This document shows, in pieces, positions 42,403-49,205 of a stretch of DNA of 49,205 bases. The number at the start of each line of letters is the position of its first letter. Position 1 is the first letter of the stretch. The DNA comes from Paludibacteraceae bacterium (GTDB taxonomy: Bacteria; Bacteroidota; Bacteroidia; Bacteroidales; Paludibacteraceae). The DNA is taken from assembly GCA_018433525.1 (NCBI GenBank), contig JAHDRA010000037.1, positions 1-49,205 on the forward strand, in the 5' to 3' direction. Below the pieces are notes generated by a model, which was not told the origin of the DNA, made no database searches, and saw only the letters and a list, made by a program, of their open reading frames with translations. The position numbers were made by a program, and so were the translations under genes.

Positions 42403-43289
42403 TGATGACTTTTTGGCAGACAATTATAATCGCCATTGTTGAAGGACTAACGGAATTTCTTCCTGTTTCTTCAACTGGACACATGATAATTACACAAAGT
42501 TTTCTGGGTATAGAAAGTACGGAATTTGTAAAAGCTTTCACTGTTATTATTCAATTTGGAGCTATTCTTTCTGTGATTGTTCTTTATTGGAACAGATTTT
42601 TTCGGTTGCAACCACTGGATGAATTTAATGTGCCGACCTATTCTGAAGGGAAAAAATTTGTGAAACAACGTGTTATTATCCGAAAATTTTTTTATCGATA
42701 CGATTTTTACTGGAAACTGTTAATTGGTTTTTTACCTGCTGCTGTCATAGGTTTTTTAGCAGGCGATTTTATTGATGTTTTGCTCGGAGATGTTTTTGTT
42801 GTTGCTTTGATGCTCTTTATAGGAGGCTTTGTGATGCTTTTTGTAGATAAATGGTTTTCAGCCTCTTCTCAAGACCAGTCAATTGGTTGGCAAAGAGCTT
42901 TAAAAATCGGTTTTTTTCAATGTATAGCCATGATTCCTGGAGTTTCCCGTTCAATGGCCACCATAGTAGGTGGAATGGCGGTAAAATTAACGCGAAAGAA
43001 TGCGGCAGAATTTTCGTTTTTCCTTGCTGTTCCTACTATGGCTGCAGCTTCAGGGTACAAACTTTTTCAGCTTCTCAGCGAACAGGGTGGAAAGGATTTG
43101 CTGGTGCAGAACTGGTTGTTGCTGTTATTGGGTAATGTAATAGCTTTTATTGTTGCATTGGTTGCCATTCGTTTTTTTATCGATTTTATAAGTCGTTATG
43201 GATTCAAGGCATTCGGTTATTATCGCATAGCAGTAGGAGGAGTTATTTTATTGTTGTTGGGAATGGGTTATAATTTAAATATGATGTAA
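42402..43289 (+). CDS. uppP: Undecaprenyl-diphosphatase
   Basis: A 295-residue polytopic membrane enzyme that recycles undecaprenyl diphosphate for peptidoglycan and glycan synthesis. Both signature regions are intact: EGLTEFLPVSSTGHMI near the N terminus and PGVSRSMATIVGGMAV (residues about 180-195). An acidic-basic loop after the first signature (YWNRFFRLQPL, and a longer insert than E. coli) is normal for Bacteroidota. It overlaps DUF3098 by one base and its stop adjoins the truB ATG. Confidence 0.96.
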   Translation: MMTFWQTIIIAIVEGLTEFLPVSSTGHMIITQSFLGIESTEFVKAFTVIIQFGAILSVIVLYWNRFFRLQPLDEFNVPTYSEGKKFVKQRVIIRKFFYRYDFYWKLLIGFLPAAVIGFLAGDFIDVLLGDVFVVALMLFIGGFVMLFVDKWFSASSQDQSIGWQRALKIGFFQCIAMIPGVSRSMATIVGGMAVKLTRKNAAEFSFFLAVPTMAAASGYKLFQLLSEQGGKDLLVQNWLLLLLGNVIAFIVALVAIRFFIDFISRYGFKAFGYYRIAVGGVILLLLGMGYNLNMM

Positions 43290-43988
43290 ATGGATGTTTT
43301 CAAAGGCGAAGTTTTTTATGTGGATAAACCTTTGCACTTGACATCATTCAATGTTGTTAATAGGTTACGCTGGAAAATTAAAAAAGTTGCCGGAATAAAA
43401 AAAATTAAAGTTGGCCATGCCGGCACGCTTGATCCGGAAGCAACGGGCGTGATGATTATTTGTACTGGTAAGGCAACCAAACAAATTGAAAGTTTTCAGT
43501 CCCAAACCAAAGAATATATTGCCGAATTAAAATTAGGTGCAACTACACCATCCTTCGATATGGAACTTCCAGTAAATGCGGTTTATCCAACCGAACATAT
43601 CACGCGAGAATTGATAGATCAAGTTGTGTCAACCTTTATTGGTGAAATAGAACAAATCCCTCCGATATTTTCAGCGGTGAAAATAGATGGAAAAAGAGCT
43701 TATGAATATGCAAGAAATGGACAGGAAATTGAACTAAAACCAAAAAAATTGGTTATAGATGAGATTGAAATACTCAATTTTGTTCCTCCTACATTAACGC
43801 TTCGAATTGTTTGCAGTAAAGGAACTTATATTAGGGCTTTAGCTCGCGATATTGGTTTTGCTCTTAACTCGGGATCCTTTCTTACTTCCTTGAGACGCAT
43901 ACGCATTGGAAATGTTCGAATCGATGATTGTTGGGACATCGAAAATTTGTTGAACCATTTGGATAAAGAACTAAAATCGACAGAATAA
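43290..43988 (+). CDS. truB: tRNA pseudouridine-55 synthase
   Basis: A 232-residue enzyme forming Psi55 in the T loop of tRNAs. The catalytic aspartate lies in KVGHAGTLDPEATGVMII, the N-terminal motif KPLHLTSFNVVNRLR is present, and a second motif (QIPPIFSAVKIDGKRAYEYAR) follows. The start ATG directly follows the uppP stop. A single TruB works on all elongator tRNAs in this window with TTC T loops; tRNA-Arg(CCG) has an A at position 56, next to its target U55. Confidence 0.96.
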   Translation: MDVFKGEVFYVDKPLHLTSFNVVNRLRWKIKKVAGIKKIKVGHAGTLDPEATGVMIICTGKATKQIESFQSQTKEYIAELKLGATTPSFDMELPVNAVYPTEHITRELIDQVVSTFIGEIEQIPPIFSAVKIDGKRAYEYARNGQEIELKPKKLVIDEIEILNFVPPTLTLRIVCSKGTYIRALARDIGFALNSGSFLTSLRRIRIGNVRIDDCWDIENLLNHLDKELKSTE

Positions 43989-44049
43989 AAATTCTTACAT
44001 TATAAGGCTTTTGGAACAACTTTAAAAATTAAATCTTTAGCTGATAAAT

Positions 44050-45099
44050 ATGAAATTATCTCAATTTAAATTTAAATTACCCGATGAATTGATTGCCCAG
44101 TATCCTCCTAAACATCGAGATGAGGCACGATTAATGGTAGTTCACAAAAAAACCGGAGAAATTGAACATCGTATTTTTAAAGATGTGTTGGACTATTTCA
44201 ACGAAAATGATCTCTTTATTTTCAACGATACGATGGTTTTTCCCGCCCGTCTTTATGGAAATAAAGAAAAAACAGGAGCTCAAATTGAGGTTTTTTTGCT
44301 TCGTGAGTTAAATGCTGAAATGCGTTTATGGGATGTTTTGGTAGAACCCGCCCGTAAAATTCGAATAGGAAATAAACTTTATTTTGGGGAAGATGATTCC
44401 ATTGTGGCGGAAGTTATCGATAATACTACTTCACGCGGTCGAACCCTACGTTTTTTGTTTGATGGCACACACGAAGAATTTAAAAAAGCGCTTTATGCCT
44501 TAGGAGAAACACCTCTTCCTCATTATATCAAGCGACAAGTTGAAGCTGCCGATGCAGAAAATTTCCAAACAATTTTTGCCAAAAATGAAGGAGCAGTTGC
44601 CGTTCCTGCGGCAGGTTTGCATTTTAGTAGAGAATTGTTAAAAAGGATGGAAATTAAGGGAATAGATATGGCTTTTGTTACTTCTCACATGAGCTTGGGT
44701 ATATTTCGAGACATTGACGTTGAAGATTTGACCAAGCATAAAATGGATTCCGAGCAAATTATTGTTCCTGAAGAAACGGCCAAAAAAGTCAACAAAGCTC
44801 AAGAGGAAGGAAGAAATATCTGTGCAGTAGGGGTTACAGTAATGCGAGCACTGGAAACTGTAGCCGGAACAGAAGGAAAAATTAAATCCTTTGATGGCTG
44901 GACAAATAAGTTTATATTTCCTCCCTATGATTTTTCAGTTGCTAATGCAATGATTACCAACTTTCAGTTTCCATATTCCACTTTGCTCATGCTAACAGCT
45001 GCTTTTGGCGGATATGATACCATTATGCATGCCTATGAGGTTGCTATTGAAGAAAAATATCGATTTGGAGTATACGGAGATGCTATGTTAATTGTTTAA
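44050..45099 (+). CDS. queA: S-adenosylmethionine:tRNA ribosyltransferase-isomerase
   Basis: A 349-residue enzyme that transfers the ribose of SAM to 7-aminomethyl-7-deazaguanine in tRNA, in queuosine synthesis. Family segments: [66 protein letters not shown] and [23 protein letters not shown]. Full length. It is the last gene of the DUF3098-uppP-truB-queA run, 61 bases past truB. Confidence 0.96.
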   Translation: MKLSQFKFKLPDELIAQYPPKHRDEARLMVVHKKTGEIEHRIFKDVLDYFNENDLFIFNDTMVFPARLYGNKEKTGAQIEVFLLRELNAEMRLWDVLVEPARKIRIGNKLYFGEDDSIVAEVIDNTTSRGRTLRFLFDGTHEEFKKALYALGETPLPHYIKRQVEAADAENFQTIFAKNEGAVAVPAAGLHFSRELLKRMEIKGIDMAFVTSHMSLGIFRDIDVEDLTKHKMDSEQIIVPEETAKKVNKAQEEGRNICAVGVTVMRALETVAGTEGKIKSFDGWTNKFIFPPYDFSVANAMITNFQFPYSTLLMLTAAFGGYDTIMHAYEVAIEEKYRFGVYGDAMLIV

Positions 45100-45281
45100 T
45101 TATTGACTTCCTACTCAATGTCATATTTCATTGACAGGAAAATTTTCAATACGATAAAAAAACAACATTTCATTTTTATCGGGTAAATTCATTAATTTTG
45201 GAAATCGGTTGAAATGGTAAATTTCATTTATTCAGTACCGAATAATTTTATATTTGTTAATTTGCAAATTTAAAACAACAC

Positions 45282-46481
45282 ATGCCTCACACTTCACAAC
45301 GTGGGCAACTCATGCCCGAATCTCCCATCCGCAAGCTTGTTCCTTTGGCCGATAAAGCCAAAGCACGCGGAGTAAAAGTTTATCATTTGAACATTGGCCA
45401 GCCCGATTTGAAAACGCCACAAGTTGCTTTAGACACTTTAAAAAATATAGATCTTAAAATTTTGGAATACAGCCCCAGCGATGGTTTTAAAAGTTTACGC
45501 AGCAAATTGGCCGGTTATTACGACAAGTTCAACATTGAAGCGACGGAAGAAGATATTATTATCACTACCGGAGGTTCGGAGGCGGTAAATTTTGCCTTTA
45601 TGAGTTGCCTCGATCCGGGCGACGAAATTATTGTACCGGAGCCTGCTTATGCCAATTACACGGCTTTTGCCATTGCTGCCGGAGTGGTGGTACGTCCGGT
45701 TGTGGCCTCCATTGAAGATGGCTTTGCTCTGCCACCTATTGAGAAATTTGAAGAACTGATAACTCCAAAAACCAAAGGAATTTTAATTTGCAATCCCAAT
45801 AATCCTACCGGCTATCTTTACACGCGTGCCGAAATGAATAAAATTCGCGATCTGGTGAAGAAATACGATTTGTATCTTTTTTCCGACGAAGTTTATCGTG
45901 AATTCTGTTATACGGGTGGTCCTTATATTTCGGCTTTTCATCTCGATGGCATTGACGAAAATGTGATATTGGTCGATTCTTTTTCCAAACGTTACAGTGA
46001 ATGTGGTATCCGTGTTGGTGCACTGGTAACGAAAAACAAGGAAGTGAGAAAGAATGTGATGAAATTTTGTCAGGCTCGTCTCAGCCCTCCGCTTATAGGT
46101 CAAATTATTGCCGAAGCTTCTATCGACACGCCTGCTGAATACATGCTCGAAATGTACAATGAATATCTCGAACGGAGAAAGTTTTTGATCGACGGATTGA
46201 ATCGTATTTCGGGAGTTTATTCTCCAATTCCGATGGGTGCTTTTTATACAGTCGCTCGCTTACCGGTTGATGATGCCGATAAATTTTGTGCATGGCTGCT
46301 TTCCGATTTCGACTACGAAGGTTCTACCGTGATGCTGGCTCCAGGCTCCGGTTTTTATACCATCGAAGGGATGGGGAAAAATGAAGTTCGTATCGCTTAC
46401 GTGCTGGAAAAAGAAGATTTGAAAAAAGCTCTTGTCGTTCTCGAAAAAGCTTTACAAGCCTATCCCGGAAAAACAATCTGA
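45282..46481 (+). CDS. PLP-dependent aminotransferase (class I/II)
   Basis: A 399-residue fold type I aminotransferase. LNIGQPDLKTP near the N terminus, then TGGSEAVNFAF, PNNPTGYLYTRAEM, the DEVYREFCYTG segment, and the PLP lysine in VDSFSKRYSECGIRVGAL at about residue 235. An Arg near the C terminus (NEVRIAYVL) should bind the substrate carboxylate. It belongs to the AspC/aspartate- or alanine-aminotransferase-like group; the amino donor is not determinable. It starts 182 bases past queA and no closely linked gene suggests a pathway. Confidence 0.88.
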   Translation: MPHTSQRGQLMPESPIRKLVPLADKAKARGVKVYHLNIGQPDLKTPQVALDTLKNIDLKILEYSPSDGFKSLRSKLAGYYDKFNIEATEEDIIITTGGSEAVNFAFMSCLDPGDEIIVPEPAYANYTAFAIAAGVVVRPVVASIEDGFALPPIEKFEELITPKTKGILICNPNNPTGYLYTRAEMNKIRDLVKKYDLYLFSDEVYREFCYTGGPYISAFHLDGIDENVILVDSFSKRYSECGIRVGALVTKNKEVRKNVMKFCQARLSPPLIGQIIAEASIDTPAEYMLEMYNEYLERRKFLIDGLNRISGVYSPIPMGAFYTVARLPVDDADKFCAWLLSDFDYEGSTVMLAPGSGFYTIEGMGKNEVRIAYVLEKEDLKKALVVLEKALQAYPGKTI

Positions 46482-46563
46482 TGTTGGCAGATGAAAAAGA
46501 TTTGAACATTTCTCTGAAAATTCAAAATATTTTTGTTCATCTTAATCGATAATTCTTATTGAT

Positions 46564-47805
46564 TTGAATGTTGAATATTTCATAGCAAAGCGAATTCATT
46601 TTCAGCAGGGGAAGAAAAATGTTTCCCGCCCTGCGGTGCGTATTGCAACCATCGGCATTGCGTTGGGATTGGCTGTGATGTTGATTTCGGTTTGTGTGGT
46701 GATTGGTTTCAAAAGCCAAATCGAGAACAAAATCATCGGTTTTGGCGGACACATTCAAATCACCAATTTCGACAACAACAATACCTACGAAATGAATCCT
46801 ATAAAAATGGATGCTGCTCTGATACAAAAGATTCGGCAAATTCCGGGTGTGGTTCATGTGCAGCGTTTTGCCACCAAACCGGGTATTATCAAAACCGATA
46901 ATGAATTTCAGGGCATTATTCTAAAAGGTATTGACAAGGATTTTGACTGGAATTTTTTCCGTTCCAATTTACTGGAAGGAAATATTTTAAATGTTGGCAG
47001 CGATTCGCTGAAAAACGAAATTTTGCTTTCTAAAAAATTGTCCGATTTACTGGGATTGAAATTGGGCGACGAGCTTTTTATGTATTTCATTCAGGATCAA
47101 GTTAGAGCTCGAAAATTTAAAATCGTCGGCATATATTCCACCAATTTTGTTGATTACGATCAGCTCTTTGTGCTTACCGACATCCGACATGTTCAGCGGT
47201 TGAACAATTGGGACAGTGCATCGTTCGGTGGACTTGAGGTGTTGATAGACAATTTTGACAAAATAGATGAGCGGGGAGAAGCTGTTTATGGAGCCACAGC
47301 CAATATTTTCAGCAAAGATGGCAATGCTTACTACACCCAAACCATTAAGCAGTTGAATCCTCAGATTTTCAGTTGGCTCGATTTATTGGATATGAACGTT
47401 TGGGTAATTTTGCTATTGATGCTTTCCGTTGCGGGTTTTAACATGATTTCCGGTTTGCTGATTTTAATTCTTGAACGTACCAATATGATTGGCATTCTTA
47501 AATCGTTGGGTGCAACCAACTGGTCGGTAAGAAAGATTTTTCTTTATCATTCTTTTTTCCTGATTGCAAAAGGAATGTTTTGGGGTAACCTCATTGGCCT
47601 TTCCATTTGTGCTCTTCAGTATTTTACGGGTATTATTCCGCTCGATCCCGAAGCTTATTATGTGGCTTCCGTACCGGTTGCTTTTCCGTGGGGTTATATT
47701 GTATTGCTGAATATCGGAACTTTTGTGGCATCAATTTTAATGATGATTGCGCCATCTTATCTTATCACCAAAATTTCTCCAGCAAAAATTATTCGTTACG
47801 AATAG
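46564..47805 (+). CDS. LolC/LolE-like ABC permease (FtsX/MacB family)
   Basis: A 413-residue membrane protein. One N-terminal helix (ATIGIALGLAVMLISVCVVIGF), a large periplasmic domain, and three C-terminal helices with the FtsX-like domain (WVILLLMLSVAGFNMISGLLILILERTNMIGILKSLGAT, then VASILMMIAPSYLI). The lipoprotein-releasing permeases of the LolC/LolE group have this architecture. The start is most likely the TTG at 46564 (TTG AAT GTT), since homologues begin near this point and no ATG is close. The ATPase partner is absent from the window. Confidence 0.85.
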   Translation: MNVEYFIAKRIHFQQGKKNVSRPAVRIATIGIALGLAVMLISVCVVIGFKSQIENKIIGFGGHIQITNFDNNNTYEMNPIKMDAALIQKIRQIPGVVHVQRFATKPGIIKTDNEFQGIILKGIDKDFDWNFFRSNLLEGNILNVGSDSLKNEILLSKKLSDLLGLKLGDELFMYFIQDQVRARKFKIVGIYSTNFVDYDQLFVLTDIRHVQRLNNWDSASFGGLEVLIDNFDKIDERGEAVYGATANIFSKDGNAYYTQTIKQLNPQIFSWLDLLDMNVWVILLLMLSVAGFNMISGLLILILERTNMIGILKSLGATNWSVRKIFLYHSFFLIAKGMFWGNLIGLSICALQYFTGIIPLDPEAYYVASVPVAFPWGYIVLLNIGTFVASILMMIAPSYLITKISPAKIIRYE

Positions 47806-47983
47806 GTGCATTTTCTATTAACAACCGAAAAATTATTGCTTTTCAAATTAAGTGGTAATAACCACATACATTTTAATGGATTGCCAAATTAATTTCTAAA
47901 TTAATACGCCTAATAGTAGTCGAACAAAATCATTTTTAATGGTTTTTCCTTCTCAAAAAAATTCTAGTTTTTTAGGGGCTTTT

Positions 47984-49048
47984 TTACAGCCATTTTTTCT
48001 TTTTGAAATACCACAACATTACTCCGGCAATGAGTAGCATGACGGCCCACATGGCAAAGTAGCCATATTGCCAGTGGATTTCAGGAAAATAATCAAAATT
48101 TGTCCCGTACACTCCAACAATGAAAGTAAGTGGAATGAACAGTACCGAAAAAATGGTCAGTATTTTGATTATATCATTCAAACGGGAGCTTAGGGTATTG
48201 TGATAAATGCTCAACTGGTCGTATAGAATTTCGCGGTAGCTATCCATTAATTCGCTTACTTCATTAAGATTTACCTGTAACTCCTTGAAATAGGGATGGT
48301 TGTCATCCCGAATAAATTCCGATTCGAGTTTGGACAGGTTCAGAATCATTTCTTTGGCCGGCATAATATATTTTCTCAAATAATTCAATTCTCTTTTATA
48401 CCGATTTATCAGCGAAGGAATATCGTTATCCAATTCTTTGGTCATGAGTTCTTCCACATCTTCAATTTTATCTCCCAATTGTCCGATAAGGTACAAATAA
48501 TTATCAATTACCACATCGAGCAATGCACAAGCCAAATAATCGATGCCGGCAGTACGAATTCGATGATGATGTTTTCGTAAGCGTTCGCGAATGGGATCAA
48601 AGGCATCGCCCTGATTTTCCTGAAATAGTATCAAGGTGTTTTTGGTGAGTATAAAACTCAAATTTTCCACGTCCAATTTGTCAAGCTTTTCATTATAAGT
48701 AAGCATTTTGATTACGATAAAAAGCCCTTTTTCGTAGTCCTGAACTTGAGGGCGCGTCATGGGATCCATGATGTTCGACATGATATTGAAGGGAATATCG
48801 AAAGATTCGGCAATTTTTTCCATCAGTTTTACTTCATGGAGTCCTTCAACGTTTAACCAGTGAAATTTATCTTTGCTATGATTGAAATTCAATTCGCGTA
48901 AAGATTTAATTTCTGTTTCCACCACGCTGTTTTCATCATAGGTCATCAAATACAGACGTGGTTTTTCCATTTTTTTTTCGCCACGAAAAATCAATTCAAA
49001 AGGAGAGACGCCAATATCTTTTTTCCTTTTTTTGATATATTTTGCCAT
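47984..49048 (-). CDS. corA: CorA-family Mg2+/Co2+ transporter
   Basis: About 354 residues from ATG 49048; a longer TTG start would overlap the IS30 stop and is rejected. A large cytoplasmic funnel domain precedes two C-terminal transmembrane helices (ILTIFSVLFIPLTFIVGVYG, and WQYGYFAMWAVMLLIAGVML), and the KKKKWL tail is typical. The pore signature, normally GMN, reads YGTNF here, with Thr in place of Met. CorA carries Mg2+ and often Co2+ and Ni2+. The gene ends the window's chromosomal part. Confidence 0.92.
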   Translation of the reverse strand: MAKYIKKRKKDIGVSPFELIFRGEKKMEKPRLYLMTYDENSVVETEIKSLRELNFNHSKDKFHWLNVEGLHEVKLMEKIAESFDIPFNIMSNIMDPMTRPQVQDYEKGLFIVIKMLTYNEKLDKLDVENLSFILTKNTLILFQENQGDAFDPIRERLRKHHHRIRTAGIDYLACALLDVVIDNYLYLIGQLGDKIEDVEELMTKELDNDIPSLINRYKRELNYLRKYIMPAKEMILNLSKLESEFIRDDNHPYFKELQVNLNEVSELMDSYREILYDQLSIYHNTLSSRLNDIIKILTIFSVLFIPLTFIVGVYGTNFDYFPEIHWQYGYFAMWAVMLLIAGVMLWYFKKKKWL

Positions 49049-49074
49049 ATGACTTATTTTTTTAGTTGCTGAAT

Positions 49075-49205
49075 TCAAGTCACAAATGCAACTTTTTGGT
49101 TATACAAATTTCGTAATAAAAATTCATTTGGTGTTAAGAAATTTAATTTTTTTCTTGGTCTGTTGTTCAAAATATCTTCTACTCGCTTTATATCCTGATC
49201 AGAAA
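49075..49205 (-). mobile_element. IS30-family transposase, C-terminal end (cut by the window)
   Basis: The minus strand reads in frame from the window edge: SDQDIKRVEDILNNRPRKKL then NFLTPNEFLLRNLYNQKVAF and a TGA stop at 49075-49077. RVEDILNNRPRKKL and TPNE are hallmarks of the C terminus of IS30 transposases. The stop is only 26 bases from the corA start, and a GTTGC/GCAAC pair around 49065-49091 may mark the terminal inverted repeat. The rest of the element lies outside the window. Confidence 0.85.

Overview
The window reads as chromosomal DNA of a Bacteroidota bacterium, most likely order Bacteroidales. The evidence is an AT-rich genome, promoters of the Bacteroidota type (TTTG, about 19-21 nt, then TAnnTTTG) in front of several tRNA and protein genes, a secreted GH97 glucosidase, a fused FeoA-FeoB transporter, a lysine exporter split into two genes, a eukaryote/archaeal-like ProRS, and a small secreted protein with a type IX secretion (T9SS) style tail. 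No phage, CRISPR array, resistance island or secondary-metabolite cluster is visible. Most of the window is housekeeping sequence.

Layout. 1-8.0 kb: GH97 alpha-glucosidase, a Nudix hydrolase, asnA, hisIE-ftsE, then proS and a YjbQ-family gene on the minus strand. 8.2-14.2 kb: tyrS, two tRNA-Gln genes each with its own promoter, radC, an ABC-2 type exporter pair and an LD-carboxypeptidase. 14.3-19.1 kb: a frameshifted superoxide-reductase-like gene whose start abuts a dispersed palindromic repeat, a long structured intergenic region with a 19-bp palindromic operator candidate, then an iron operon (OprB-like porin, FeoAB, FeoB-associated Cys-rich protein). 19.1-24.5 kb, minus strand: a tryptophanase-family lyase, class I fumarase, the two LysO genes (the second with an 11-bp repeat expansion that changes its C terminus) and a CDF transporter. 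24.7-24.9 kb: a transposase fossil. 25.2-30.5 kb: tRNA-His, an AlkD-like protein, a Fur regulator, purA, a membrane zinc protease, tRNA-Arg and rlmD. 30.7-38.8 kb: CstA, a GNAT-like protein, nadB, the T9SS-like small protein, a Dabb protein and pheT. 39.0-49.2 kb: a Gly-Leu-Leu tRNA cluster, a second CDF exporter, a second copy of the palindromic repeat, a flavodiiron protein, the DUF3098-uppP-truB-queA block, an aminotransferase, a LolC/E-like permease, corA and the tail of an IS30 transposase running off the edge.

How the genes work together. Metal handling is the most coherent theme: porin plus FeoAB for iron entry, a Fur-family regulator 11 kb away that could act at the palindrome before the operon, two CDF exporters and CorA. 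Two genes for oxygen or superoxide handling (flavodiiron protein and the SOR-like relic) suit an anaerobe, as do the oxygen-labile class I fumarase and NadB. Two independent small-indel frameshifts (the SOR-like gene and the lysO C terminus) may be real, or may be assembly errors. I found no convincing undescribed multi-gene system. The strongest unexplained signals are the dispersed palindromic repeat, the structured region before the iron operon, and two odd tRNAs.
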